Assembly (NCBI RefSeq): GCF_047495875.1
Contig: NC_092471.1
Location: forward strand, 6,717,001 to 6,781,000
Length of the DNA stretch: 64,000 nt
Reading direction: 5' to 3'
Origin: Pithys albifrons albifrons
Lineage: Eukaryota; Chordata; Aves; Passeriformes; Thamnophilidae
The notes under the pieces were generated by a model. The model was not told where the DNA came from, searched no databases, and worked only from the letters and a program-made list of their open reading frames with translations. The position numbers and the translations under genes are program-made. This document shows, in pieces, positions 48,326 to 59,882 of the stretch. Position 1 is the first letter of the stretch. Each line of letters opens with the position of its first letter.

Positions 48326-49817
48326 CTTAAGCCTAGGGAACATTCAAAATTAAAGCTGAGAGGTTTTCAGAAAAACCAAAATGCTGGCAACAAGCAACCT
48401 CAGCCTACTATTAGTTTTTCCAGCAACAAAAATGTTCAGGACCTTAGTCACACATCAATATATTACATTTCTTAAAGTTTCCTTCCAGCACAATTTTCAT
48501 GCTTAAAATATATTCAAGAGATAAAGGAAACGCTTCTGCCTCTGTAAAAAAACCAAACAAACTTATTTATTTCAAAACAAAAAGGCTTGCCACTCCTTGC
48601 TATGACAAATTTTTCTTGGTTTAGGTCATCTTAAAAATTATTATTGTTTTAGATGCCAAATAACTGCCAACTGAAAAAATAAAAACAGTTACTTGGACAG
48701 ATTTTTTAAAGCTAAGAACAGATTTCAAGTGTTCTGGGCTGCAACAAGCCTCTGGTTTTGATTCACCTAAAAAAATTTACCGATTCACCAGAAATTCACT
48801 GAAAAAAGTACCAGACCATGCTAACGAGCTATAAAAAACACATGCACATATAAATTAGTTTATGTTCTTCTTCTGACAACAGCCTGTACCAGATGTTTCA
48901 GGGAAAGACAGGAGAAGCCTTGAAGTAGACAGATGTGAGATAATCTGCCTCCCACCATGGGTGTTTTCCTAATCCCTTAAAACCTGAAGCAGAAGGTTGA
49001 GTATCTTTCCAAAAACATTGCAGCAGTTTCTGTTTGCATTAACTATTATTAAAGACAAAGCTAGCAATGACAGGTCTTACAAGCTGTTTTCAGTTACTTG
49101 CAGCTTTGCAAAAATTTAGACAAAGCTTCACGCCAGGTACCTTTTTGGACTAAACCTTTGATAGTTTCTGCAAGAGATAATAATGTATGTTTTAAAAAAA
49201 CGACTTGAGGAATACACATCATTTCATAGGCATTATAACAAATTGTTGCTGACTGCCTCAAGGCACAGATACCCTCCCAACAGAATAGTCCCTTACACTT
49301 CAGCAGAGGGATTGTGCTGGTGACAGGGATTTTGCTGTGCCTTTTACTAAATTAAAAGAAAAAAACCCAACAAAACAAACAAACAAAAAAACACCACCAA
49401 AATCATACTTGGCCAGGTTGTAAATCTTTGGGTAAGAGCAAGTCAGAACAGTTGTCTTAAAACACCATCTGCACAGAGCAGACTCCAGCCTGGCTCAACA
49501 GGGGCTGAGCTGGATGTTCTCTTCCCCTGCTTCCCAAAACAGCAGACAAAAGAGCCAAGTCTTGGGATGTCATCACTCCCACGATCCTGCTGCTTCTGGT
49601 ACCAGCACAACATGAACAGGCTGCAGAAAATATGGGCAGTGGACATCTGGGAGAAGACAAATCAGAGGGAATACTGAGTGGGAAAAGCTGGAAGCCACTA
49701 ACTGCAAATGAGGACCTGATGCTGGGATGAGGACATTACCTGAGGAGGACTCAGGCATGGAATTTGTGAGAGAGATGCAGGCTGGAAGGGTCACCATGAC
49801 ATGGTGAAGTCCATAAA
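48326..49817. other. Unique DNA with an A/C-rich tract
   Basis: AT-rich, no gene recognised. An A-rich low-complexity run with AAAC units lies at 49351-49401. Confidence 0.6.
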
Positions 49818-49962
49818 AATCACAGAATGGGTTGAGTTGGAAGGGATCTCAAAGACAATCTAGTTCCACCCCTGCTGCCATGAGCAGGGACAACTTCCAC
49901 TCAACCAGGTTGCTCAGAGTCCTATCCAACCCACTGAACACTTCCAGTGATGGTGTATCAAG
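49818..49962 (-). mobile_element. CR1 LINE, 3' end fragment (reverse)
   Basis: About 145 bp of reverse CR1: AATCACAGAATGGGTTGAGT, GGAAGGGATCTCAAAGACAA, TCTAGTTCCACCCCTGCTGC, CATGAGCAGGGACAACTTCC, CCAGGTTGCTCAGAGTCCTA and CACTTCCAGTGATGGTGTAT. It is 5'-truncated and diverged from the other copies, with no coding capacity. Confidence 0.94.
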
Positions 49963-52900
49963 GACAGGGATAGAAATAGGAATGTAGGGCTTGGTACTGA
50001 TACATGGAGCACAGGACAAAGCACAGGACTGTCACAGGGAAAAACTAAGAAAAAAACAGGAAGAAGATGCCATGCTCAAAGAACCAGAGACCACTCTGCA
50101 GGAACTGGAATGGAAACAGGTTCCTCCATCAATGAAGTATGTCATGTTCCTGTAAGGGTTCAGTCCTCCTCAAACAGTTCACACCTGAAGGCATTTATCT
50201 GCTCTTCCATTTGTTCTATTTCAATTACAGGAAACATAGATCAAATCTGTCAGGGCACTGAAGTATTCATTACTACAAAGTTGCAATACATAGATGCAAA
50301 TACTTGGATCAAAGGGCAGATCCCTGAGAGAAAAATCCTGAACACTTAAAAACTACTGCAGTGCCTGGTGTAGAGATCACGTCAGTATCACACAGACAGC
50401 TCCAACACCAAAAAGTCTTAATTTCTTCACTTCCATACAAACAACAATGGACTTTTTAAAATTACTATTATTTTATTTTTTAATTCATCTAGGTGTTTAA
50501 TTCAATACCAGGATCTTAGTACGGTTTGCTTCCAGCCAGGTCTGGTGGCCATTAGCTCCACAGATGAACACTTGTACTCACCATCCTAAGCTGCATCCAC
50601 TGCCTCCTGGACCACATGGTCAGACAAGGGAACAGGACACTGAGAAACACATCTTGCATGCATGGCTTGTTTATACACACAGTTTTACTGGTTTCACACA
50701 ATGTGCCATCTTAAGTGAGTTCAGCCTACAAAAGCTAAATGCTAAACAAACAACAGTTTTGTTTAAAATAAGACTAATTCCAGTCTATTTAAAACCCATT
50801 AGGAACGGGTTAAATTTAAGAACTTTGCCGAACCATTCCACACTGTCTCCTGGCTTGAAAAGGTGGAAATATACATGCAGGCAAATCCACAAGCAAGTCA
50901 GTTTTTGCTGGCATCCTTTGGTAAAGAGAAACAGGGCAAATGCTCAGATGCTGAAGTACTTGCAACCACAAAAATGGAAGTCAACTCCTAAAGTTTAACT
51001 GCAAACAAGATGTGGACAACATAAAGAGGTCCAAAAACAGTTATAAGTGCCCAGACAGAAAAACAAAAAAAGAAGAAAAAAAAGAAATTTAGTTCCCAGG
51101 AGACTACTGGCAGAGGAGAGGCCTTGTTAAGGCATTGTTAATTTGTTATTTTTACCAAGTAAACTATAATAATTCCAGATATGCTATGTTCAACGAAAAA
51201 GTGAGGTACTTTAAAGAAAAATAAAAGCATTCACTTTGCTTTTTATTTTGTTTGTTTGAATATTAATTTGTTTTTAAAGTCACAGTTCTAAGAGTTTTTT
51301 ATGGCTGAAAGTCAGAACATGAACATACAAAAAAGTCTTTAAAGGACTGGAGTCTTCCTGTACTTCGTTGCTACAATCTACAGCCTATACACCAGAGAGA
51401 CAGCAAAAATCTTACCAAAACCAGGAATGCTTTAATAATAAATAAAAGCTTTACTGTTGGGAAATGTTTACACCACAAGAAGTTGTGTATTTTTAGTTGT
51501 AATGTTGAACATCTCTTCAACGTGGGGATGTTTGCCTCAGAGAACCCTTAGCACTGATGCACTGCTGACAAAGGGACCCATTTGCTTAAGCATCACCAAA
51601 CCCACCTTCACCTTCCAGCACATATACACAGGGGCTCTCGGGACTGTGATAAGACCGGTCCAGGTAAAACAGATAGCAGAGCTCAAAATAAGTTGATTTG
51701 GATTCATTTGGACAGGGAAGCAACCGCCTTGCCCTGCCTTCCCCTAACATGACATTTATTAACATGTTCTGCATGAGAATGGGTGAAGCACACCTGGTTT
51801 CTGTGTCGTTTTGAAGGACTTTTTAAACACAGAGGCAAAAGGCAGCAATATACTGAAGTGGGAATGTGGACTTCATCCAAGGTCCTCAGGCACTGCTGCT
51901 GAGGGGCAGGCACAGCAATGATGGGGACACGTGGGACACGCAGAGGAGAGCACAAGCTGCACTCCTGGGTCACCAAGCCTCTAATAAATCTTCCCCCACA
52001 ACAGCCAGAAAGGATGTGTTAGGAAGGATGAGCCCATATGGTATCAGACCGTGGTTATCCATCTTGGACAACCTCAGCGCTGATAAGGCTATTGTCAAAT
52101 TGCATGGGTTAAGTACCCTTAAATGGGAGCATGATGCTTGTGTGGATTACGCGGGGAAGAAAGATGTTTAACAGTGCCTATAAACGATGCAGATTCCACT
52201 ATTACTGACTGAAGCTGAAATGTGTTCTCTGAATTACACACCACTATTTCACATACCTTCTTTCAGGTGGTTACAATTTATTTTGTTTGTATGTTTGCTT
52301 TTCCCTGGCTACCTTTAAAAGCTTATTGCTGATTTTCTACTCTTGCATCAAAAAACACCCTGCAAACACTGTTATAAGACCATAACTAAGCATCTGCAAC
52401 TTATAAAACATTTAAAAGCTTTACATTTAACCTATCTATTGGCAATAAAACATACTCCAACACAAATGCACTATTTGAGACAGATGTTTGAAATATGAAT
52501 GAATGTTTGAATATTCAGTTTTAAACACTCATGATAAAAGAAGCTGCAGAGACATGCCATTGATCTAATACTTGTTTTCACATTCCTTAGGGCTATGCAT
52601 GAAGCATAATGGGATTTCTATGTTACTAAACAACAAAAGGTGTAAAAATGCCTTTTCAGTTGCAAACTTTGTTCATTTATTCCTGTGGCAAAAGAATGCA
52701 AATCTTAAGTCATTTTTTGTGCACTGACATCAAGTCTTTCTCACACAAAAAGTTCCTTAAAGAAGAAAGTTCAGAATAAAGTCATGCTTCCTCCCCCACA
52801 TGTCCCTTAGAAAAAATAAAAAATATAAATAAATAGAGAGAAAGAAAAGAGAGAAGAAATTTCACTTAACCCAATTGTACCTGCCAGCTAAAAGCAAAGG

Positions 52901-55357
52901 CTACTAAAGTGACTCCAAGCTTCTAGGGATATATGTCGGTAAGAAACATGGGTTTGCAAGGTCCAAGCAAAATATTTGCATGGTTAAGCCTTCAGTATAA
53001 CCATTGCCTGAATTTCTGCCCCAGACCTGGAGTGAAGTGACAGACACTCCACAGAGAGAGATGGCAAAACAACTCTACATGAAGGCTAATGATAACTGGT
53101 GGCTTTTAAACATGAGCAAGAAGTCACTCTTTAAAAAGCAACATTTCCTGCTAATGCCTCTAATTTTATGGGGTGGGGGGGTGGGGTTCAACCTTTATTT
53201 GTAGAATGGAAGAGGAGGGGGTTTTGTTGTGGTGGTTTTTTTACGCTATGAAATTGCAGATATTTAAAATTAATACTAAAGCAGGAACTGAAAGAATGGG
53301 GTGGTGGGATGCATTTTCAAGGAGTGTAGGGAAACAGTGTTAATGTCAGAATCAATCCTTGAGCTATGAATAACTTAACTTCAAAGCTGATGCTACTGTC
53401 TGAGCACCCTATGTCTTCAAGGAAGATAAAGCCACATATGTAGTCAAACCAATGTTTAATTCAGATTACGCAGAACAATACAGAAACTTGACTGGAGCCA
53501 ATTAAACTAAGCTTTCTCTGACTGATAAAAATGCCATTTCACATCCTTTCTGCACACAGCAAGGAGCAGTTTGAGTGTGTTACAATTCTGAACCCACATT
53601 TATTGGCCTAAGACATTTTCATACTTAACGTATCAACACCAGAATTTCAATTATGACATTTGACATTCTTCTCCTTTCAAAATGGGAAGAACTTTACCAA
53701 GAACAAATTCCCATAAGCCTGTATTGATTATGCAGAGGTACAGAGAATACTTTCCAATGAAAAATGCCACTTCTGTAGGAAATCACTAAAAAAGCTGGTG
53801 TTTGGAAAATGCAAGATACTTTGCTCAGGCACTGTGCATATATGCAAGTGCTTCTCTCCTACCAGTCTCACTACTGTAATTCAAGGAACATAGACAAATC
53901 CAGGTGCTGTTCTTGCCCACGGCCAGATTTTGTGGAATTTGTGATGCCTGATGTGAGAGTTCACCCAGAGCCCACCAAACACAAACAAGGACAGTTGTCT
54001 CCCAGCTCATGTCTTCATGGAGTAACCACACCACAAGAAGGTGCAATCAAACAGCTGATCTGCCCAAACCCAAAACATTTATGTTTGACTTAGAAGCGTG
54101 TAATGAAACATTTCAGACTTCAAAATTAAGTACTGTGACTACGTTGAGTCACGTCTTTTCGGAATAACAGTTGCTGGTACTGATAGTGAAAATGAAAGCA
54201 TCCAAATCCAAGAATTTACAGTTAACCTAACAAACATTTTGGGATCTGATTCCAAGACAGTCAAAAACTGCATACGTAACTGATGGGTGACTATACAAAT
54301 TGGCACAGCTACACAGCAAGACAGACTGGTCACAAAGCAGTTAGGGGGAAATGACAGCATCTGAAACAAGGAAAAAAGCCCCTTCATTCCTGCAAGAAAG
54401 AAGCCAGAAGATTATACTATTGATTATGTTCAGCTGCAAGTCTTTCACACAGCCCTATTTCTAAAGAGCTGGCCTCAGTGCTCCTTTTCAGTTCCCTGTG
54501 CCTCAAATCCCCACCTGCAAATCAAAGCAATTTCATCCCTGTCCTACACCTTGCCCACCTGTCTATGTAACTGCAAACTCCTTGGGGTAAAAGACGTGCA
54601 AGGCAAGGCCTCACACTGGTGTGGTAGCCTTTACCAGTGAAAAATACAAATAAAAACTGTGATGTAGGATGTAGTGAAAGTCTGTGAGCAACCCTTGGAG
54701 GGGAGCAGTGGTTTGAAAGCAGCGGTATCACCTTCACTCTAAGCTTTGCCATTGGTATCAGACAAATGGCATGCAAGCAATGTTAACTGCCGGCAGTAAA
54801 CTTCAGTAGTAGGCAGGAGTGGAAGGAGAGAACAACTGAGCTACTTTCAAGAAATTCTGTGATTTTCCAGCTAACGGTGCAGCTGCAAAGCTGAAGAGTC
54901 CAGGCTGGATTATGTAATAAGAGAAAGCCCATTTTACGGGCAGGCGACGTATTTCAAAACACAGCGGTGAGCTTCCTTTGGTATTTCTTCTTCCTTCACT
55001 CTCATCTCCTTTTTATTAAAGCTTTAAACCCACACCCTTGACACCATTTCCAGGGACAAAGTCTGTGCTGGCCACCGCTCACTCCTCTGCCAAACACAGC
55101 ACCCGGTCATGCAGATGCCCGGGCTCCCTCTCCTTGGCACACACAAGCCAAAAGAGAGATTAACAAAGAGGAGAGGAGGGTTTCCTAAGAGCTCTTCATA
55201 ATAGACAGTGTCTGACTCTATACAGAGGGATAAAAGGAGAACGATAAACTCTGTTGTTGTCAAGAAAGAGGAGAGCGCTTAAAAAGCCTTTGAAATAAGA
55301 AATTTCCCCTCTCATCAGTATCCTCTTGACTGCTAAACTGTCTCCATTGTCCCTTAC
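49963..55357. other. Unique DNA, no gene recognised
   Basis: No gene or interspersed repeat was seen. It includes an A/G-rich run near 51058-51092, another near 52810-52860 and a G-run motif at 53170-53186 (listed). From about 54,780 onward CpGs become more frequent (for example near 54940-54966 and 55075-55120). Confidence 0.55.
53170..53186 (+). other. G-quadruplex-compatible G-run motif
   Basis: GGGG-T-GGGGGGG-T-GGGG gives four G-triplets with one-base loops, a compact quadruplex pattern on the plus strand, followed about 35 bp later by further G/T-rich sequence. No gene is nearby to suggest a role. Confidence 0.5.
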
Positions 55358-55400
55358 CTGAATGGTGATCAGCAATGCATGATTAGCCAAGAGTCATCAG
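55358..55400 (-). other. Candidate non-coding exon (strong splice-site pair)
   Basis: On the minus strand the acceptor ATGGTGTTGTTCCTTACAG and donor TCAG|GTAAGG are both near consensus and bound 43 bp. All three frames contain stops, so if transcribed this is an untranslated or lncRNA exon. Just upstream on the same strand (55410-55500) lies a small CpG cluster (CCGCGAGAACG, CTCGTGG, AACGGC) that could mark a weak promoter, though no TATA or initiator was seen. Confidence 0.18.
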
Positions 55401-56463
55401 CTGTAAGGAACAACACCATGTGAAACCTCCGCGAGAACGAAAGGCAGCTCTCCCAAGGACCTGTCCACCTCGTGGAGGAAAATGAAGGAACGGCAGGGCA
55501 TGACAGCTTCATTTGTCTTGCCTGTTTTGGCAAAGGGTATAAGACTTGCCATCCCCCATATTGGGTTTACTTAGCATCCCATCTCTGAAAGGAATCAGGG
55601 TTGAACGTGGAGGTGCCAGGAACCCCACTGCCACACAGGCTCCCACCCTGCAATCCTTAGTGACATTTTTGTTTAGATCCTCAAGAATGAGGGTCACTAG
55701 TCTTTCCAGTCTGGTTGCTTACTGTCCTGTCCTCAAAATAGCTGCACTGCAACCAAGAATTTTCCTCTTCGGAAAGTGTGTTGTACATTCTGGTCACATG
55801 TTGATCTTGAGTTTCAAATAAGGAACGTGCCTAACAGCCTCCTGAGCACAGTCAGAGCACATGGAGTTAAAGACCACCAAAAGTCAGCTTCAATGCCGCA
55901 GACAAACAGGGACAATTTTATCTTAGTTTCTCCTTCCGGATATTTCACCTGCGATACTTTAACATCGCTATTTAACCTGATTGCATGAGGAAGAGCTTTC
56001 CAGAGCTGTCTGACATGCAGAGATGGTTCACTAACAAAACTTCATGTAAATAAAGATCATGAAACAGTCGAGGCTGAGTTTCCTTAGTCACTCTCTGAAG
56101 ACCAGCAATTCAGGACACAGACACTTCACTCTTCTCCAACAACTGTTTATTTTAAAAGATGCTTTGTTGAGGCAGAGGAACTATAGGAACAGTATTTTAG
56201 AAGACAGAAAGGAGCATGCAGCGTTTAAGTAAAACAAAGCAGAAATTAATACAGTCTAACTTTTTGTGTGTGGTCATTTTCCTAAAGAAAACTGTTATCA
56301 GGGCAATTCTCTGAGCAACAAAGACATAACAAAGACATCACATGAAATGCCATTTGCACAAATAATTACACTAATTTAGATATTAGTCTTCCATGGCATC
56401 ACAAGGGAGTCTTCACTTTTTGAGCACATGCAATTCCCATTAACAATAATGAGAGCTACTCAC
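55401..56463. other. Unique DNA with a small CpG cluster
   Basis: About five CpGs fall between 55429 and 55493, more than in the surroundings. No gene or repeat was recognised in the rest. Confidence 0.5.
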
Positions 56464-56517
56464 ATATTCAGATGGACAGTAGATCTCTTGGGAATCTCTG
56501 CATTCGTCATACCTTGT
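56464..56517 (-). other. Candidate 54-bp exon, cysteine-containing peptide
   Basis: On the minus strand a strong acceptor (TTTTTGTTGTTTCCCTAG) and donor TAT|GTGAGT bound exactly 18 codons, reading TRYDECRDSQEIYCPSEY in the open frame. The spacing C-R-D-S-x-E-I-Y-C recalls the second half of an LDL-receptor class A repeat, but it is one residue short and lacks the S-D-E acidic triad, so I do not assign that domain. With 54 bp an open frame is likely by chance. Confidence 0.18.
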
Positions 56518-58238
56518 CTAGGGAAACAACAAAAACATAACAAAGGCAGACCCTAAATCGAGAAGGGTTCAACCACTGAACTGCCATGCCTGAGTCTCAG
56601 CATTTCTCATCACTTATTGCTCCCCCAGCTCCATAGGAAACAGTGCTGTGGTGTGCTACTCATCATGCTCCTGAACAACACATCCCTGCCTCAAACTCTC
56701 CCTGGAGCTGCTCTTGCTCCAGACTACACCACCAGGCAACACTACATCTCCTCCACATTGAGGGGGAGTGAGAATCACTTATGAGGAACCCTGTTTCTCA
56801 AATTCAACTTAGTGGCTCAGACCCAGATTTTCAGATAGGTTTTACTTTGGACCTTTCCAAATTTTGTGCTTGATAACAAATACCACACGGCAACCAGCTA
56901 GTTTTTTCAGCTATGGGCTATGTCAATCAGTATCATCGTCCCTCGGTGTTGTCACTGCCTCGAGAACTGATATATGCAAAGAAGAGCAGAAGTGCTAATG
57001 CTTTTCCACACAAGTGTGGCAGCCAAATCACACCGAGGCTGTACGAGCAGGTATCTTAACCCCTTCTTTTCCTCCACCTCTCCAGCTCCGTCACAACTGT
57101 AGAGTGCAAATCAAACTGCTGTTCACAGCTATGCTGGTGGGGAAAATGCATTCCCATGTGCTGTACAAGTCTCATTCCTGCTTATAATTCAGCAGAAGCT
57201 CCAACAGAAAGAAGGTGTTGAAACAGAGAAGTGGCCATCAGAAGTTTGGAGCTCTATATCCAGTTTTCCTGTTGGGAATGAAACCTTTTTCACGAGTGTC
57301 TCAGACTCCAAAACAATGACTGCACTACTTCTCAATCCTTTAGAGGAAATTCTGTGAAGGTAGACAGTCTTTATGAAGGACATTTAGAAAGCTTGTTAGC
57401 CTTGTGTGTCTACACTAGGCGTTTTGTCATATCCTTTACGTCTCTCCAGTTCCTTGCTTTCATTTCACACCCAAATCCTAGTGACTTCTCACAGGCTGAT
57501 GGAGAGCACTCTCTCCTCAGCAATCAAGTTGAGCAGTAAACTTCCTACGACTTAACCAAATCAACCGAATTTCAATAGGAAGTGAAACACTTCTGTTACT
57601 GTCCTTTACATAGTTACAGCCTGAACCTCACAAACTATTATAAGATTATCACACTTAATTTTTCATTTTTATTACAAGCCTCTCTGTTCAGTAGATAGAA
57701 ACATCACTGACTTCCATGGCTGCATGTCCCTACCCAAACCACATCCCTCCCTACAAATGCCTTCTGGGATGTGCAGCACTGCTTTGTGCCCTAAGAAGTC
57801 CTTCACTTACATAAACTGCTAATCTAAATATATAATTTTCTGTGGCCAATAATGGTTGATAAATTGTGTTTCCTTTATTTGTACCATTCCACAGTCATTA
57901 TGAGACTTGGTAAAGAACTTTCTCCAGACCAAAGTTAAGCCAGATCCATGCTGCTTCAAAGTGCTGATTCAGCCTCCTGGTTGTTTATCACTCAGAGGAA
58001 AACACCATTGTGTAACCAAAGAGAATATTAGAGGAGGACACTCCAAAGACAAAGAGAAGTAACATTTAAAAAACCAAACCAAACCTACTTAGCTTCTCTT
58101 TTAGTAGTTATCACAAAAGCAGAGCTTACTTTAAAAAAAATTATTTCAGAGAAAAACCGCTTCCAAGATCACGATGCCATATTAAATTCTTTCCCAAGCT
58201 CAATAAACTATGACTTATAAAACTTGTAAAGTACTTAC
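56518..58238. other. Unique DNA, no gene recognised
   Basis: No gene or repeat. A minus-strand open frame (57189-57383) has no recognisable domain. Confidence 0.55.
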
Positions 58239-58264
58239 TAGACTCTTGACAGCTCCACATGTGT
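58239..58264 (-). other. Candidate 26-bp micro-exon (splice-site pair)
   Basis: On the minus strand the acceptor GTTCCATTCTTCTTGCCACAG and donor CTA|GTAAGT are both strong and bound 26 bp, open in all three frames. If spliced to the 56464-56517 segment in its open frame it would contribute CGAVKSL. Micro-exons this short are uncommon, and chance is the simplest explanation. Confidence 0.12.
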
Positions 58265-59179
58265 CTGTGGCAAGAAGAATGGAACCTTTTGCTAAACATC
58301 TGCTAAATCTTGTGTCTTGGCTAGAACGATTCTACCCGATAGCAACACACTGTCTTAATGCTTGCTGACTGCGGTCTGGGACTGTGATGGAATCTGTTTT
58401 GCTTCATGAAAACACAGCGCTTTATCACTGCCTGCATTTGCACAGCCATTTCCAGTAATATTGCATAATGGCACATCTCTGAGGGCAGCTGCACCTCAAC
58501 AGTGGCACATATTTCAGCCCATGATTAACACATACAGCTGCCCCATCCTTGTGAGCATAACAGATAAAAAAATACAGGTTTTAAACATTATTTTTTAAAA
58601 ACAAGTATTTTTTCCATTGAGTCAACTCAATGCCATTTATAATAAATAAGCATTTTCCCCCTTTGCATCTCTGTACAGCTATATTACTATGCAGATAGTA
58701 GTCTCTTGGGTTGGACTGATTTTTGACAATAATTTCTTTCCCCCTATTGTAAAGCCTTTTATTTTCTGAGACTATCCTCAACGTAGTAAAATATTACATA
58801 TAACCTGAGTTTAACTTACAGTACAACAAGGCTCATATAGTCTTTCTGACTTGCTGTTTAGCATGTAGTGCACCATAAACATTATTCCCTGTATACCACA
58901 AGTAGCTTCCCTTACTGGGATGGATTTTTTTTGAAACTGGAAAGTCAACTTAAAAACCCAGTCAAGGAGACCATTCAGAAAACTAACCACTATACCACCA
59001 TGTTTATCCCACACCTCCCTCTTCTCCAATGGCAAGAGGATAGAAAGACAAAAAGCATGTCTGCATTCTCACAAGACAAAAAAAAAAAACTTCCACATCT
59101 TAAAAACAAAATGCTATGGCAATCTGGGAACTCCAGCGCATTGGAAGATGAAAGATCAATCGTTCTGTGAACGTCACAC
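58265..59179. other. Unique DNA, nothing recognised
   Basis: AT-rich, with a poly-A run near 59078-59088. No gene or repeat was seen. Confidence 0.55.
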
Positions 59180-59450
59180 ATGTTGTTGTTATTATCTCTA
59201 AGAGGAGGACCCCATTGTGCTAAATACTAGCACACAGACTAACAGGCAAATCCTGCCCCAGAGGCCCCATAACCCAAGATAAAAGCAGTATTGTTGTCCC
59301 TTTTTATAAAGGGGAAGTGGGACACCAGAAGGTTCAGTGACTTCAACAAGTTACTCAATGAAATGGTAGATCTAAGAATTGAACCCGTATCCAAGTCTCC
59401 ATCCCATGACTTAATCCAGACATTGCTGCTCCAAATCACTTTTAGTTGAG
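59180..59450 (-). mobile_element. MIR/L3-like ancient element (reverse)
   Basis: An opening 'TTATTATCTCTAAGAGGAGGACCCCATTGTGCTAAATAC' type block (59189-59227) is followed by 'CAAATCCTGCCCCAGAGG', then the complement of the MIR core: ATTGTTGTCCCTTTTTATAA, GGTTCAGTGACTTCAACAAG, and AATTGAACCCGTATCCAAGT with CTCCATCCCATGACTTAATC. Spread over about 260 bp, this is the arrangement of an old amniote MIR/L3-type repeat, here in reverse orientation. Strongly diverged and inactive. Confidence 0.75.
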
Positions 59451-59734
59451 CAGCAACATCTAAGCTTTAAATTGATACTCATGATTATTTCTACTTATTT
59501 AACGACAAGGCAAAATATTCGATCTGTTGTTCATTTCCCCATTCATTTTAGATTCCCATAAGATTCATATTTAAGCAGATGTTCAAAAGATACCACACAA
59601 CCACAAAAAAAACCCAACCCTAGTCAATTCACTTTGCAGTCAATTCCTAGAACACATTGAGTACATTCATAAGTGGAATACTTTAGCCCTACCTTTGTAT
59701 TTAATTTTGTAGGCCAGTGCCAAAGATTAGACAG
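59451..59734. other. Spacer between MIR-like element and minisatellite
   Basis: AT-rich spacer with a short A run near 59606. No gene or repeat was recognised. Confidence 0.5.
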
Positions 59735-59882
59735 GGGCTGGGATTGGAATGGGGAAAAACCTGGACTAGGTAAGGGCTGGAATCGGGAATGGGGAAAAAC
59801 CTAGAATAGATTGGGGCCAGAATCTGGAATGGGGAAAAATCCAGATTGGATCTGGCCCAGGATCTGGAATGGGCAAAAATGG
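59735..59882. repeat. Minisatellite, 40-bp unit, 3.7 copies
   Basis: Units start at 59735 (39 bp), 59774 (40 bp), 59814 (40 bp) and 59854 (partial, about 29 bp). Each begins GGGCTGG/GGGCCAG, continues with TGGAATGGGGAAAAA and ends in a more variable CCTAGA-TAGATT-like part. The GGAATGGGG(A)5 block is the most conserved. G/A-rich tandem units of this kind are frequent in songbird genomes, which is the basis for suspecting a passerine. An open frame on the minus strand simply reflects the repeat. Confidence 0.9.
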
